The notes under the pieces: generated by a model
Told to the model about the DNA's origin: nothing
The model's input: the letters and a program-made list of their open reading frames with translations, nothing else
The model's database searches: none
Translations under genes and position numbers: made by a program
Shown: positions 30,151 through 39,443 of the stretch, piece after piece
Layout: the number at the start of each line of letters is the position of its first letter
Position numbering within the stretch: position 1 is the first letter of the stretch
Assembly (NCBI RefSeq): GCF_003610915.1
Contig: NZ_NSDJ01000001.1
Span: 4,092,001-4,156,000, forward strand
Source: Rahnella variigena
GTDB lineage: Bacteria > Pseudomonadota > Gammaproteobacteria > Enterobacterales > Enterobacteriaceae
Direction of reading: 5' to 3'
DNA length: 64,000 nucleotides

Positions 30151-32322
30151 ATGAAAAAAGTTACTACTGTCTGCCCGTATTGCGGCGCCGGATGCAAACT
30201 GAATCTGGTGGTGGATAACGGAAAAATTATTCGCGCCGAAGCCGCGAACGGCGTGACCAATCAGGGCGAACTGTGCCTGAAAGGCTATTACGGCTGGGAT
30301 TTTCTCAATGACACCAAACTGCTGACACCACGTCTGACGCAGCCGATGATCCGCCGTCAGAAAGGCGGCAAATTCGAAGCCGTGAGCTGGGATGAAGCCA
30401 TCCGTTACACCGCGCAGCGCCTGAAAGAAATCAAACAAAAACATGGCCCGCGCGCCATCATGACCACCGGTTCTTCCCGCGGTACCGGCAATGAAACCAA
30501 CTACGTGATGCAGAAATTTGCCCGTGCGGTGATCGGCACCAACAACGTCGACTGCTGTGCCCGCGTGTGTCACGGCCCGTCAGTCGCCGGTTTACAGGCC
30601 ACGCTCGGTAACGGCGCAATGAGTAATTCCATCGGCGATATCGAGAACTCAAAATGTCTGCTGGTGATCGGCTATAACTGCGCTGATTCCCATCCGATCG
30701 TCGCCCGCCGCGTGATCAAAGCCAAAGAAAAAGGCGCACAGATTATCGTCTGCGATCCGCGCCGCATCGAAACAGCGCGTATTGCCGATCAGCATCTGCA
30801 AATCAAAAACGGCTGCAACATGGCACTGGTGAATGCTTTCGCCCATGTGCTGATCGAAGAAAATCTGTATGACCACGATTATGTCGCCAAATACACCGAA
30901 GGCTTCGAGGAGTATCGCAAAAACGTCGCGGATTACTCGCCGGAAGCTGTTGAAGAACAGACCGGCGTTTCTGCGCAACAAATCCGTCAGGCAATGCGCA
31001 CCTATGCCGCCGCGCCTTCCGCCACCATTATGTGGGGCATGGGTGTCACGCAGTTTGGTCAGGCGGTAGACGTAGTCAAAGGGCTGGCAGGTCTGGCATT
31101 GCTGACCGGCAACCTCGGACGTGCCAACGTCGGCGTCGGTCCGGTGCGCGGTCAGAATAACGTGCAGGGCGCGTGCGACATGGGCGTGTTGCCTAACGAA
31201 TTCCCCGGCTATCAGTCGGTCACTGATCCGAAAGTCCGCGCAAAATTCGCCGATGCCTGGGGTATCGACGTCAACCAGATGGACACCGAAGTCGGCCTGC
31301 GCATTACTGAAATCCCGCATCTGGCAATTGAAGGTAAGGTCAAAGCCTATTACATCATGGGCGAAGATCCGTTGCAGACCGAAGCCGATTTAGGACTGGT
31401 ACGCAAAGGGTTCGAGGCACTGGAATTCGTGGTAGTGCAGGACATCTTCATGACCAAAACCGCTGAACAGGCGGATGTGATTTTACCGGCCACCTCCTGG
31501 GGTGAGCACGGCGGCGTGTTCTCCTGCGCGGATCGCGGTTTCCAGCGTTTCGAGAAAGCTATCGAGCCGAAATATAACGTCAAACGCGACTGGGACATTA
31601 TCAGCCTGCTGGCAACGGAGATGGGTTATCCGATGCATTATCAGGATAACCAGGAAATCTGGGACGAAATGCGCAGCCTTTGCCCGCTGTTCTACGGCGC
31701 AACCTACGAAAAAATGGGCGAACTCGGACACGTTCAGTGGCCTTGTACCACGCTGGAAAGTCCGGGGACACAGTTCCTTTACGCCGATAATCACTTCGAT
31801 ACGCCAACCGGAAAAGGCCAGCTGTTTGCCGCCCCGTGGCGTGCGCCTGCCGAAGTGCCGGACGGCGATTATCCGCTGGTGCTGTGTACCGTGCGCGAAG
31901 TCGGTCACTACTCGTGTCGCTCGATGACCGGTAACTGTGCCGCACTGCAAACACTGGCCGACGAGCCGGGCTTTGTCCAGATGAACCCGGTGGATGCACA
32001 GGCACTGGGTATCCGCGACCAGCAACTGGTCTGGGTGGCATCTCGCCGCGGCAAAGTCATTTCACGCGCCAACTACAACGAACGCATCAACGCCGGTGCC
32101 GTGTACATGACGTATCAGTGGTGGATCGGTGCCTGTAATGAGCTGACGCAGGACAATCTCGATCCGATTTCCAAAACGCCGGAAACCAAATACTGCGCGG
32201 TAAAAATAGAACAGATTGCCGATCAGCGCTGGGCAGAAAATTACGCACAGCAAACCTACAGCGACATGAAAGCGCGCCTGCGCAGTGCCGTCGAAGATGT
32301 GATCCCGGTGGTTGAGGTTTAG
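30151..32322 (+). CDS. fdhF: FdhF, formate dehydrogenase H (cysteine form)
   Basis: A 723-residue molybdenum (bis-MGD) enzyme that oxidises formate to CO2 for the FHL complex. The N-terminal [4Fe-4S] motif is CPYCGAGCKLN, with a third region at GELCLKGYYGWDF. The active site reads VDCCARVCHGPSVAGL: residue 140, selenocysteine in E. coli, is Cys encoded by TGT at 30568-30570, followed by the conserved His141. The enzyme is thus selenium-independent. Otherwise it is full length, with molybdopterin-binding motifs such as GPVRGQNNVQGACDMG. The ATG at 30151 follows hydN by 23 bases, with AGAGGAAG upstream. Confidence 0.96.
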   Translation: MKKVTTVCPYCGAGCKLNLVVDNGKIIRAEAANGVTNQGELCLKGYYGWDFLNDTKLLTPRLTQPMIRRQKGGKFEAVSWDEAIRYTAQRLKEIKQKHGPRAIMTTGSSRGTGNETNYVMQKFARAVIGTNNVDCCARVCHGPSVAGLQATLGNGAMSNSIGDIENSKCLLVIGYNCADSHPIVARRVIKAKEKGAQIIVCDPRRIETARIADQHLQIKNGCNMALVNAFAHVLIEENLYDHDYVAKYTEGFEEYRKNVADYSPEAVEEQTGVSAQQIRQAMRTYAAAPSATIMWGMGVTQFGQAVDVVKGLAGLALLTGNLGRANVGVGPVRGQNNVQGACDMGVLPNEFPGYQSVTDPKVRAKFADAWGIDVNQMDTEVGLRITEIPHLAIEGKVKAYYIMGEDPLQTEADLGLVRKGFEALEFVVVQDIFMTKTAEQADVILPATSWGEHGGVFSCADRGFQRFEKAIEPKYNVKRDWDIISLLATEMGYPMHYQDNQEIWDEMRSLCPLFYGATYEKMGELGHVQWPCTTLESPGTQFLYADNHFDTPTGKGQLFAAPWRAPAEVPDGDYPLVLCTVREVGHYSCRSMTGNCAALQTLADEPGFVQMNPVDAQALGIRDQQLVWVASRRGKVISRANYNERINAGAVYMTYQWWIGACNELTQDNLDPISKTPETKYCAVKIEQIADQRWAENYAQQTYSDMKARLRSAVEDVIPVVEV

Positions 32323-32396
32323 TTTGATTTAGCTCCTCGCCAAAAAGAAGGGGTTTTAAGCTCCTGCCTGAGGGGTGGAAATTGGGTTTTAGTTTT

Positions 32397-32542
32397 GCTC
32401 CCTCCCCTGCGAAGGGGAGGGTTGGGGTGGGGTATCAGGAGCAACTCTGAATATGAAGTTGCCATTAATACCCCCTCCCAGCCTCCCCCTTCGCAGGGGG
32501 AGGAGCTTTGAACCCATTCTTCTCCCTCCCCTTCGCAGGGAC
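32397..32542. repeat. Inverted GC-rich palindromic repeats between fdhF and hypF
   Basis: Two roughly 40-bp units lie head to head: GCTCCCTCCCCTGCGAAGGG... at 32397-32436 and its near-reverse complement ending CGCAGGGGGAGGAGC at 32467-32505. A partial third copy lies at 32519-32542. Each unit is itself a hairpin (CCCCTGCGAAGGGG type). Related units occur at 36321-36351 and 49301-49342, so this is a dispersed REP-like family. Confidence 0.75.
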
Positions 32543-32573
32543 CAAAACCACCCTTGAGATTTATGAGGTATTT

Positions 32574-34904
32574 ATGTCTGATTCCGGTCTGCTCATTCGC
32601 ATCTGCGGCAAAGTCCAGGGCGTCGGTTTCCGGCCTTTTGTCTGGCAACTGGCCGATCGTCTGCAGCTTTGCGGCGAAGTGTGCAATGACAGCGCCGGTG
32701 TCGAAATCAGGCTGCTTGCACCGGTTAATATCGAAACCTTTATCGGCCAGTTACAACGCGACTGCCCGCCGCTGGCTCGTATCGACAGCATCAGTTTCGA
32801 CCCTTTTGAATGGCAAACACCGCCGAAAGATTTCACCATCACGCCAAGTCGCCAGAGCCAGATGGACACGCAGGTGGCGCCAGATGCAGCGACCTGCCCT
32901 GAATGCCTGAAAGAGATCACGCGCGCGGGCGATCGTCGTTTCGGCTATGCCTTTACCAACTGCACCCATTGCGGTCCGCGATTTACGCTGATCCGCGCGA
33001 TGCCCTACGATCGCCCTTCCACCAGCATGGCGCAGTTCGTACTGTGTCCGGCTTGCCAGCAGGAATATGACAATCCTGCCGACCGGCGTTTTCACGCTCA
33101 GCCGGTGGCCTGTCAGCACTGCGGTCCGCAGCTGAGCGCCACATTTCAGGATGGCAAAATTCAGGCGCAGGATCAGGCCGCGCTGGCACTCGCCGTTGCC
33201 GCATTACGGGCGGGAAACATCGTCGCCATCAAAGGGCTGGGCGGTTTTCATCTGGCCTGCGATGCCACGCAGCAGGACGCGGTGATGCGGCTGCGTGAGC
33301 GGAAATACCGGCCGTCAAAACCGCTGGCAGTGATGCTGCCGGATGTCAGCTGGCTGGCGCGATGCAGCGATGACAGTCCCCAGTTTGCGCTGCGTGAACT
33401 GCTTGAATCCCCCGCAGCGCCGGTTGTGCTGGCGACGAAAAGCGCGATGTCACCGCTGTGTGCCGCCATTGCGCCGGAGCTTAATGAAGTCGGCCTGATG
33501 TTGCCTTTCACGCCATTACATCATTTGCTGATGCAGGAATATCAGACGCCGCTGGTGATGACCTCTGGTAATGCCACCGAATGCGCTCCGGCGCTGGCTA
33601 ACTCTGAAGCACTTGAACAACTGAAAGGTATTGCCGATCTGTGGTTGCTGCATAACCGCGATATCGTTCAGCGGGCCGATGATTCGCTGGTGCGGCTGAC
33701 GGCGCAGGGAACCGAGGTGTTGCGTCGTGCGCGCGGTTACGTGCCAGATGCGCTGCCGTTGCCGCCGGGTTTTGGTCTGCAGCCACCGCTGCTCGCACTG
33801 GGCGGCGATCTGAAAAATACGTTTTGTCTGGTGCGTGGTCATCAGGCCATTCTCAGCGCGCATTTGGGCTCGCTGACGCACAGTGATATCGCGGAGCAAC
33901 AGCAGCAGGCGATTGCACATTTTCAGCAACTTTATGACTGCACCCCGGTGGCTGTCGCCCGCGATGCGCATCCGGGTTATGTCAGTCACCAGCAGGCTGA
34001 GAGCCACGCAGTGCGGACAGTAGATGTCTTTCATCATCACGCGCATATCGCCGCCTGTCTGGCGGAACATCACTGGCCGCTGGATGGCACAAAGGTGATT
34101 GGTCTGGCGCTGGACGGCCTCGGTTATGGCGAAAAAAACAGTCTGTGGGGCGGTGAATGTTTACTGGCCGGTTATCTGCATTGCGACCATTTGGGCGGAT
34201 TGCCTGCCGTCGCCCTGCCCGGCGGCGACCTTGCCGCACGCGAGCCGTGGCGTAATTTACTGGCGCACTGGCAGGCGTTCGTGCCGGACTGGCACACGCA
34301 TCCGCAGGCGCAATCACTGCTTTCACAACCATGGCAGCCGCTGTCAAAAGCCATTGCTGCCGGGATCAATTCTCCGCTGGCGTCTTCCTGCGGACGTTTA
34401 TTTGATGCCGTCGCCGCCGCGCTGGGCTGTGCGCCGCCGCAACTGAGCTGGGAAGGCGAAGCCGCCAGCCGGCTGGAAGCACTGGCGCATCAGGCGTACG
34501 GCATTTCACATCCCGTCACAATGCCGCTGCGGCAAACCGAAAGCGGCACGTTGCTGGATCTGGCGACGTTTTGGCGACAATGGCTGGACTGGCAGGCATC
34601 GCCCGCCGCACGGGCCTTTGCTTTTCATGACGCACTCGCCCAGGGCTTCGCCGCCCTCGCCCGTTATCACGCGGTCAGAACCGGCATCCGCACCGTCGCT
34701 ACCGGCGGCGGCGTGCTGCATAACCGTTTGCTGCGCCAGCTTTTACATCGCTATTTAGCGCCCCTGAATGTGCTGATGCCACAAAACATTCCCGCTGGTG
34801 ATGGCGGTCTGGCGCTGGGCCAGGCCCTCATTGCCTGTGCCCGTCTGCAACATACTTCTGCTCAGATTTCTTCTGGTTTTAAAAATAAGGATCTCCATGA
34901 TTAA
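32574..34904 (+). CDS. hypF: HypF, carbamoyltransferase for hydrogenase maturation
   Basis: About 776 residues. HypF transfers the carbamoyl group from carbamoyl phosphate to HypE for CN ligand synthesis. Domain order: acylphosphatase ([18 protein letters not shown]), two zinc fingers (CPEC...[13 protein letters not shown]...CQHCG), a YrdC-like domain ([29 protein letters not shown]), and a Kae1-like C-terminal domain with [15 protein letters not shown]. The ATG at 32574 has GAGG 5 bases upstream; a longer start at 32508 lies inside the repeats and is unlikely. It overlaps the nickel permease gene by 8 bases. Confidence 0.94.
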   Translation: MSDSGLLIRICGKVQGVGFRPFVWQLADRLQLCGEVCNDSAGVEIRLLAPVNIETFIGQLQRDCPPLARIDSISFDPFEWQTPPKDFTITPSRQSQMDTQVAPDAATCPECLKEITRAGDRRFGYAFTNCTHCGPRFTLIRAMPYDRPSTSMAQFVLCPACQQEYDNPADRRFHAQPVACQHCGPQLSATFQDGKIQAQDQAALALAVAALRAGNIVAIKGLGGFHLACDATQQDAVMRLRERKYRPSKPLAVMLPDVSWLARCSDDSPQFALRELLESPAAPVVLATKSAMSPLCAAIAPELNEVGLMLPFTPLHHLLMQEYQTPLVMTSGNATECAPALANSEALEQLKGIADLWLLHNRDIVQRADDSLVRLTAQGTEVLRRARGYVPDALPLPPGFGLQPPLLALGGDLKNTFCLVRGHQAILSAHLGSLTHSDIAEQQQQAIAHFQQLYDCTPVAVARDAHPGYVSHQQAESHAVRTVDVFHHHAHIAACLAEHHWPLDGTKVIGLALDGLGYGEKNSLWGGECLLAGYLHCDHLGGLPAVALPGGDLAAREPWRNLLAHWQAFVPDWHTHPQAQSLLSQPWQPLSKAIAAGINSPLASSCGRLFDAVAAALGCAPPQLSWEGEAASRLEALAHQAYGISHPVTMPLRQTESGTLLDLATFWRQWLDWQASPAARAFAFHDALAQGFAALARYHAVRTGIRTVATGGGVLHNRLLRQLLHRYLAPLNVLMPQNIPAGDGGLALGQALIACARLQHTSAQISSGFKNKDLHD

Positions 34905-35922
34905 CCGTCAATTTTTCTCTTCGAACCGCCGTGCGTTCTGGCTGCTGGCCGGACTGGTGGCCGTGAATTTACTCGCCTGGGGATGGGCACTGGCGGTGTT
35001 TCGTCACAACGCGGCGCTGATCGCCGCGTCATTACTGGCCTACAGCTACGGACTGCGGCACGCAGTCGATGCCGATCATATTGCGGCTATCGATAACGTG
35101 ACGCGCAAGCTGATGCAACAGGGGCAGCGGCCGGTCGCCGTCGGGGCATTTTTCTCCCTTGGACATTCCAGCATTGTGGTGCTGGCCTGTGTGGCGATTG
35201 CCGCCACCTCGCTGGTCTTCGGCAATAAAATCGGCTGGCTGCATGATTACGGCAGCACTATCGGCACGCTGGTTTCCGCGCTGTTTTTACTGCTGATGGC
35301 GCTGCTGAATGCGCTGATCCTGCGGGACGTTTACCGTCGTTTTCAGAAAGTGAAACAGGGAAAAAGCTTTACCGCCAAAGAAGAACTGCACGTGGTACAA
35401 GGCGGTGTGATGAGCCGGATCTTCAGCTTCGCCTTTAATCTGGTGAATAAAAGCTGGCAGATGTATCTGGTGGGATTTTTATTCGGGCTGGGTTTTGATA
35501 CCGCGACTGAAATCGGCCTGCTGGGTATTTCTGCCGCAGGTGCGTCTTCCGGCATGTCGGTGTGGAGCATTCTGGTGTTTCCGGCGCTGTTTGCCAGCGG
35601 CATGGCGCTGGTCGATTCGCTGGACAATTTTGTGATGGTCGGTGCCTACGGCTGGGCGTTTGATAAACCGGTACGCAAGCTTTATTACAACATGACCATT
35701 ACCGCCACCAGCGTGGTGATCGCCCTGTTTATCGGCGGACTGGAAGCTCTCGGACTGCTGGCCGACAAACTCGATTTGCACGGCGGGTTATGGACCATTG
35801 TTGAACGTCTTAATGACAATATGGGCAGCGTCGGATACGCCGCCGTGGCGATTTTCCTGGTGTTCTGGGGCATCTCTGCGCTCAATTACCGCCGTAAAGG
35901 CTACGACAATCTGGCAGTGTGA
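34897..35922 (+). CDS. NiCoT-family nickel/cobalt permease
   Basis: A 341-residue membrane protein with about eight helices. The NiCoT signature is clear: [16 protein letters not shown] (the metal-selective TM2 motif), [22 protein letters not shown] and [13 protein letters not shown]. These permeases take up Ni2+ with high affinity and sometimes Co2+. The start overlaps the hypF stop by 8 bases, so nickel import is coupled to hydrogenase maturation. E. coli uses the unrelated NikABCDE ABC system for this. Confidence 0.93.
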   Translation: MINRQFFSSNRRAFWLLAGLVAVNLLAWGWALAVFRHNAALIAASLLAYSYGLRHAVDADHIAAIDNVTRKLMQQGQRPVAVGAFFSLGHSSIVVLACVAIAATSLVFGNKIGWLHDYGSTIGTLVSALFLLLMALLNALILRDVYRRFQKVKQGKSFTAKEELHVVQGGVMSRIFSFAFNLVNKSWQMYLVGFLFGLGFDTATEIGLLGISAAGASSGMSVWSILVFPALFASGMALVDSLDNFVMVGAYGWAFDKPVRKLYYNMTITATSVVIALFIGGLEALGLLADKLDLHGGLWTIVERLNDNMGSVGYAAVAIFLVFWGISALNYRRKGYDNLAV

Positions 35923-35934
35923 TCGTCTTTAAAA

Positions 35935-36264
35935 TCAGGCGTCATTCGGCAAGGTGATCTGTTTTTCCAGACGCAGCGATCCGCCGTCCGTCACCGTGAT
36001 CATAATTTGGGTTTTACTGCCCGGCTGAACGGAGAAACGCATACGGCCCAGCGGTTGTGGCTGGTTAGCGGTCAGATTGACATTGCTGCTCTGGCGGCTG
36101 GTGCTGCTGCCGGACACGCCTTCCTGTGAAACGGAAACCGCCACCTGACAGGCGCAGGCTTTAGTGAGACTGACCATCGGGGTAATGACATAGGTCTGCG
36201 CGTCGTTGTGGGTGTCGAACCACAGCTGGTTGGACATCACGGCGGCAATCAGGAGCAAATGCAT
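35935..36264 (-). CDS. csgC: CsgC, periplasmic curli amyloid inhibitor
   Basis: A 109-residue exported protein with a short N-terminal hydrophobic segment and an immunoglobulin-like beta fold. The CxC pair (KACACQV) matches CsgC, although the rest is diverged from E. coli (SNVNLTANQPQPLGRMRFSV region conserved). CsgC stops CsgA polymerising in the periplasm. It lies downstream of csgA on the same strand, as in E. coli. Confidence 0.85.
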   Translation of the reverse strand: MHLLLIAAVMSNQLWFDTHNDAQTYVITPMVSLTKACACQVAVSVSQEGVSGSSTSRQSSNVNLTANQPQPLGRMRFSVQPGSKTQIMITVTDGGSLRLEKQITLPNDA

Positions 36265-36320
36265 GGCGTTTATCCTCAGAGTTCATTCGAAAAAAAACAG
36301 GGCTAGTGCCCTGTTTTATT

Positions 36321-36351
36321 GTGCTCCTCCCCTTCGCAGCAGAGGGAGCGT
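36321..36351. repeat. Partial copy of the GC-rich palindromic repeat
   Basis: GTGCTCCTCCCCTTCGCAGC is followed by an imperfect GAGGGAGC arm. It is related to the units at 32397-32542 and 49301-49342 and lies between csgC and csgA. Confidence 0.5.
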
Positions 36352-36353
36352 TA

Positions 36354-36833
36354 TCAGTTTTGTGACGCATACGCCAGGTTAGCTGTACCGACCTGAGTAA
36401 TGCTGGTCAGAGAGCCATTGGCGCTTTGTGACGCCTGAGCGTAGTTGCCTGAACCATTCTGGGAGACAAGCACTTTACTGCCGTTTGCGCTCTGCGCCAC
36501 GTTGGCACCGTTGTAATCACCCTTTTGCACTACGCTGATCAGGCTGCCATCACCGGTCTGATTGGTGCTGGAGCTGTTTCTGTAGCCATCCTGATTAACC
36601 GCTGTCAGCGATTTTTGAGCGCCAGTCTGAGTGGCATTCGCCAGGTTTGAGGTACCCTGTTGGTAAATCTGAATTTCAGAATTCCACTGAGTCGCAGTGA
36701 ATGTCGGAACCGTTGAAGGAGGTGTCGTTGTCGGAGGTGTAGAACCACCGCCGCCGCCATGATTTGAACCGGTTGCAAACGCACTGCCACTGACGACTAA
36801 AGCGGAGACTGCCACAATTTTCCAAAGTTTCAT
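36354..36833 (-). CDS. csgA: CsgA, major curlin subunit
   Basis: A 159-residue secreted amyloid protein. The signal peptide (about residues 1-20, ending SAFA) is followed by a Gly-rich start and a Pro/Thr-rich linker (TPPTTTPPSTVPTFT, about residues 32-46) that is unlike E. coli CsgA. Then come five curlin-type repeats, for example SLTAVNQDGYRNSSSTNQ and SKVLVSQNGSGNYAQASQ, keeping the Ser, Gln, Gly, Asn, Gln pattern with several weak positions. It forms the bulk of the fibre, is exported through CsgG and is nucleated by CsgB. Identity is supported by position between csgC and csgB. Confidence 0.88.
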   Translation of the reverse strand: MKLWKIVAVSALVVSGSAFATGSNHGGGGGSTPPTTTPPSTVPTFTATQWNSEIQIYQQGTSNLANATQTGAQKSLTAVNQDGYRNSSSTNQTGDGSLISVVQKGDYNGANVAQSANGSKVLVSQNGSGNYAQASQSANGSLTSITQVGTANLAYASQN

Positions 36834-36878
36834 GATGCTACCCCATTGGTTTAATATCGGATGTCATGTTTTACCTTT

Positions 36879-36996
36879 CATATTTCGAGTTGCAGATGCG
36901 TTGGCTGCGCTCGCTCACACCCGTCGCTTAGTTATCTAAGCTCCCGGTGATTTCCGACCTTGCCGCCTTCCTGCACCTCAAACTATTTTGGGTATG
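36879..36996. repeat. Palindromic intergenic element (about 118 bp) between csgB and csgA
   Basis: The ends are imperfect inverted repeats (CATATTTCGAGTTGCAG versus, on the other strand, AATAGTTTGAGGTGCAG). The centre has a perfect small hairpin (GCTTAG-TTAT-CTAAGC). No coding frame. It resembles the short non-autonomous palindromic repeats scattered through Serratia, Yersinia and Rahnella genomes; that comparison is from memory. Confidence 0.65.
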
Positions 36997-37004
36997 ATTT
37001 TGTA

Positions 37005-37493
37005 TTAATGCTGTGTCACTCTAATCGCCATTCCTGACGAGTTTTGTACGACACCGCTGCTCTGGTTCGTACCATTCTGGCGAATTTCCGTCACACTCCG
37101 GCCTTTTTGCAGAATGTAAGCCGTATTGCCAAAATTCTGTTGCGTAATGGATGCATCCCCGCCGCCGCTTTGCGAAATATAAGCAAAGTTATCGCTGCCG
37201 CTTTGGGATATATCGGCGTTATTTCCATTACCTCGCTGATTTACCACCGCAGTATTTTCTGACCCTGACTGACGGATGACGCTGGAATTGCCGTACCCCG
37301 CCTGATTATTTGCAGCCAGATTACTATTACCGTTCTGGTAAATCGTTGATGAATTCCCCGATGAATTCCTCGCGCCAGCGAAGACTTGTTCCGGACTGTC
37401 ACTACTCATTTCCGAATAAGCCATATCAAACTGCTGAGCGTGAACGACCCAGGAGACTGAAAGTAACGCCAGGGTCAGTAAAGTCTTTTTCAT
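37005..37493 (-). CDS. csgB: CsgB, curli nucleator
   Basis: A 162-residue secreted protein with a signal peptide (residues 1-19, ending VHA) and curlin repeats such as SSTIYQNGNSNLAANNQ and NADISQSGSDNFAYISQ. The last repeat ends in RVTQH. CsgB anchors to the cell surface and templates CsgA polymerisation. It precedes csgA on the same strand, separated by the palindromic element, and is divergent from csgD. Confidence 0.92.
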   Translation of the reverse strand: MKKTLLTLALLSVSWVVHAQQFDMAYSEMSSDSPEQVFAGARNSSGNSSTIYQNGNSNLAANNQAGYGNSSVIRQSGSENTAVVNQRGNGNNADISQSGSDNFAYISQSGGGDASITQQNFGNTAYILQKGRSVTEIRQNGTNQSSGVVQNSSGMAIRVTQH

Positions 37494-38365
37494 TTCGTCA
37501 CCTGTATATCTCCGGCGACTGTGTATTAGCTCACCGGGTTATTGCTGTTGACGAATTGATTATGATGTTTGGCGGAAATAAGAAACTCACCCGCACGTCG
37601 TATTTTAATTTTTAACTTCATTAAAAAGTATGAGACATCACTTCTCATGCGGATTGACCAGAATGTTTCAGTAATACGTCAGTGACGCTAATCGACCCCA
37701 TGGCATTAATCCTAAAGTGCCAGGAAACTCCGGCCTAAATAATCACACAAATGCAACTATTCCTAATCCCCTTGTGGTTTAAAAATGGCCTTAAAAGAGA
37801 TCGCCGCCACATTTCCACCCCTTATCATTCCGGCTTTCACGGTATTTAGGGTGCCCGCCGGGCGCTTTATGCAGGCATAATCAGGCCTGAAAACGGCCTA
37901 ACCTAAGTTAAATCGATTATACAGGAAGCAGTTATTTGAGTTATTAAAGGGTAATCATGCGCCAGACTGCTGTATCCCGTGGATTATTCAGGCCGGCATT
38001 TATTTAAATGTGCTGTCATAACAAGGTCAAACGTTAAGATAGTGTAAATCCATTACTTAAGGTTTATTTAACATGCACGTCTCATGCTAACGGCAATACA
38101 TTAAGAAAATTTTATACATTTTACGTTACATTTTGAAACATAAATAAGCCTTGCGTAAGGTCATCCAAAAGCTAAATTGAGTCTGTACCGCACATAGAGC
38201 GACTTAAAATATTGTGCGCCTCACGCTGCGTTTATTTGCCACTTTCAGATATGCACAGCAAATATAAAGCTATAGATTTAGCACATAATATCTCAGTCTA
38301 TTACCGGTCTGTTTATACAAAGACGCGGCAGGCTGTGGCTATAAAAATCAGGGCAGGGTTTCATT
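37494..38365. promoter_or_regulatory. Long csgB-csgD control region
   Basis: 872 bases without a gene, AT-rich, between the divergent csgBAC and csgDEFG units. The equivalent E. coli region (about 750 bp) binds OmpR, IHF, H-NS, CpxR and others and gives csgD a long leader RNA that is a target for small RNAs. Here I see a possible RpoS-type -10 (GCTATAGATTT at 38269-38279), about 90 bases before csgD, but no confident factor sites. Confidence 0.6.
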
Positions 38366-39016
38366 ATGAGTAATGAAGCAGCAATCAATAATAATATTCT
38401 TTTATTAGTGACTAAACCATCATTACAAGCCAGTGCTTTATTGCAGCAATTAAAACAGCAACTTTGTGTCAATACCCGGTTACACAGCATTCATAAAACA
38501 CTTGAGGATCAGTATCTTCATCAGACACTTATTCTTTTCGACATGATGGAAGCTGACCGGCGGACTATTGAAGTCTGGCAATCCGCCATTAACCGTTATC
38601 ACGAGAGTGTGAAGTTATTATTATTAAATACGCCCGATAATTATCATTTTCGGGAAATAGAAACTTGGCCGCGAATAAGCGCTGTTTTTTATCTTTCTAC
38701 TGATGAAGAACATCTGGTGGAAGGGATCCGCAGCGTGATCCGCGGAGAATGCTACTTCTCTCAGGGTTTCGCCAGCTATCTGATCAATCAGTCCGGTGCC
38801 TTCCGGCACATGCATTCAGAAGATACCGGCCTGACTCATCGCGAAAAAGAGATCCTCAATAAGTTACGTGTGGGTGCGTCCAACACGGAAATCGCAAAGC
38901 TTTTGTTTATCAGTGAGAACACGGTCAAGACGCATCTTTATAATTTATTTAGGAAAATCTCGGTAAAGAACCGTACTCAGGCGGCGTCCTGGGCGAATGA
39001 CAATCTCAAGCGCTGA
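38366..39016 (+). CDS. csgD: CsgD, master regulator of curli
   Basis: A 216-residue FixJ/LuxR-type regulator. A receiver-like N-terminal domain (residues about 8-130, lacking the standard phosphorylation signature) is followed by a LuxR helix-turn-helix (LTHREKEILNKLRVGASNTEIAKLLFISENTVKTHLYNLFRKI, residues about 151-195). It activates csgBAC and cellulose production. csgE begins 4 bases after its stop. Confidence 0.93.
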   Translation: MSNEAAINNNILLLVTKPSLQASALLQQLKQQLCVNTRLHSIHKTLEDQYLHQTLILFDMMEADRRTIEVWQSAINRYHESVKLLLLNTPDNYHFREIETWPRISAVFYLSTDEEHLVEGIRSVIRGECYFSQGFASYLINQSGAFRHMHSEDTGLTHREKEILNKLRVGASNTEIAKLLFISENTVKTHLYNLFRKISVKNRTQAASWANDNLKR

Positions 39017-39020
39017 CATC

Positions 39021-39416
39021 ATGACTATTTGCATCAGGACCTTCTGGCTCTGGCTGGCGCTGCTCTGCGCCACCTGCCTGCACGTACAGGCTGCGGATAT
39101 CAAAGACCCGGGGCTGATTACCGACCGGACAGTGACGTCGGTGGGGCACGATTTTTATCGCAGCTTCACCGCCAAATGGGAACAGAACTACCCGGAAACC
39201 ATCACGATTTCAGAAAGACCCAGCGCCCGCTGGGGCAGTTGGATCACCATAAAAATAGGTCAGGACACCCTTTATCAAACTCTGTTGTTTCCTAACCGTC
39301 ACAACTTTGAGAAGGACGTCGATACCGCACTGGCTGGCGTGACGGAGGCATTATCACGACGTCAGCTGGACAAAGCGTTACTTGGCACCGGGGATCTTGC
39401 CCATGACGAATTTTAA
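39021..39416 (+). CDS. csgE: CsgE, curli secretion specificity factor
   Basis: About 131 residues, periplasmic. Signal peptide residues 1-20 (ending VQA). Core segments VGHDFYRSFTAKWEQNYP, ERPSARWGSWITIKIGQD and LLGTGDLAHDEF match CsgE closely. It caps the CsgG pore and directs CsgA to it. The ATG at 39021 gives a proper signal peptide; an upstream start at 38997 would overlap csgD. Confidence 0.93.
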   Translation: MTICIRTFWLWLALLCATCLHVQAADIKDPGLITDRTVTSVGHDFYRSFTAKWEQNYPETITISERPSARWGSWITIKIGQDTLYQTLLFPNRHNFEKDVDTALAGVTEALSRRQLDKALLGTGDLAHDEF

Positions 39417-39443
39417 TGCACAGCCTCTTTTAAGGAGAGCATC

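Noticed and set aside
30151..32322. Expected in-frame TGA (selenocysteine) in fdhF
   Set aside because: The codon at residue 140 is TGT and the whole frame is open, so no recoding is needed.
36354..37493. CRISPR-like or tandem repeats in the csgA/csgB coding regions
   Set aside because: The periodic pattern comes from curlin protein repeats, with variable DNA and no spacers.
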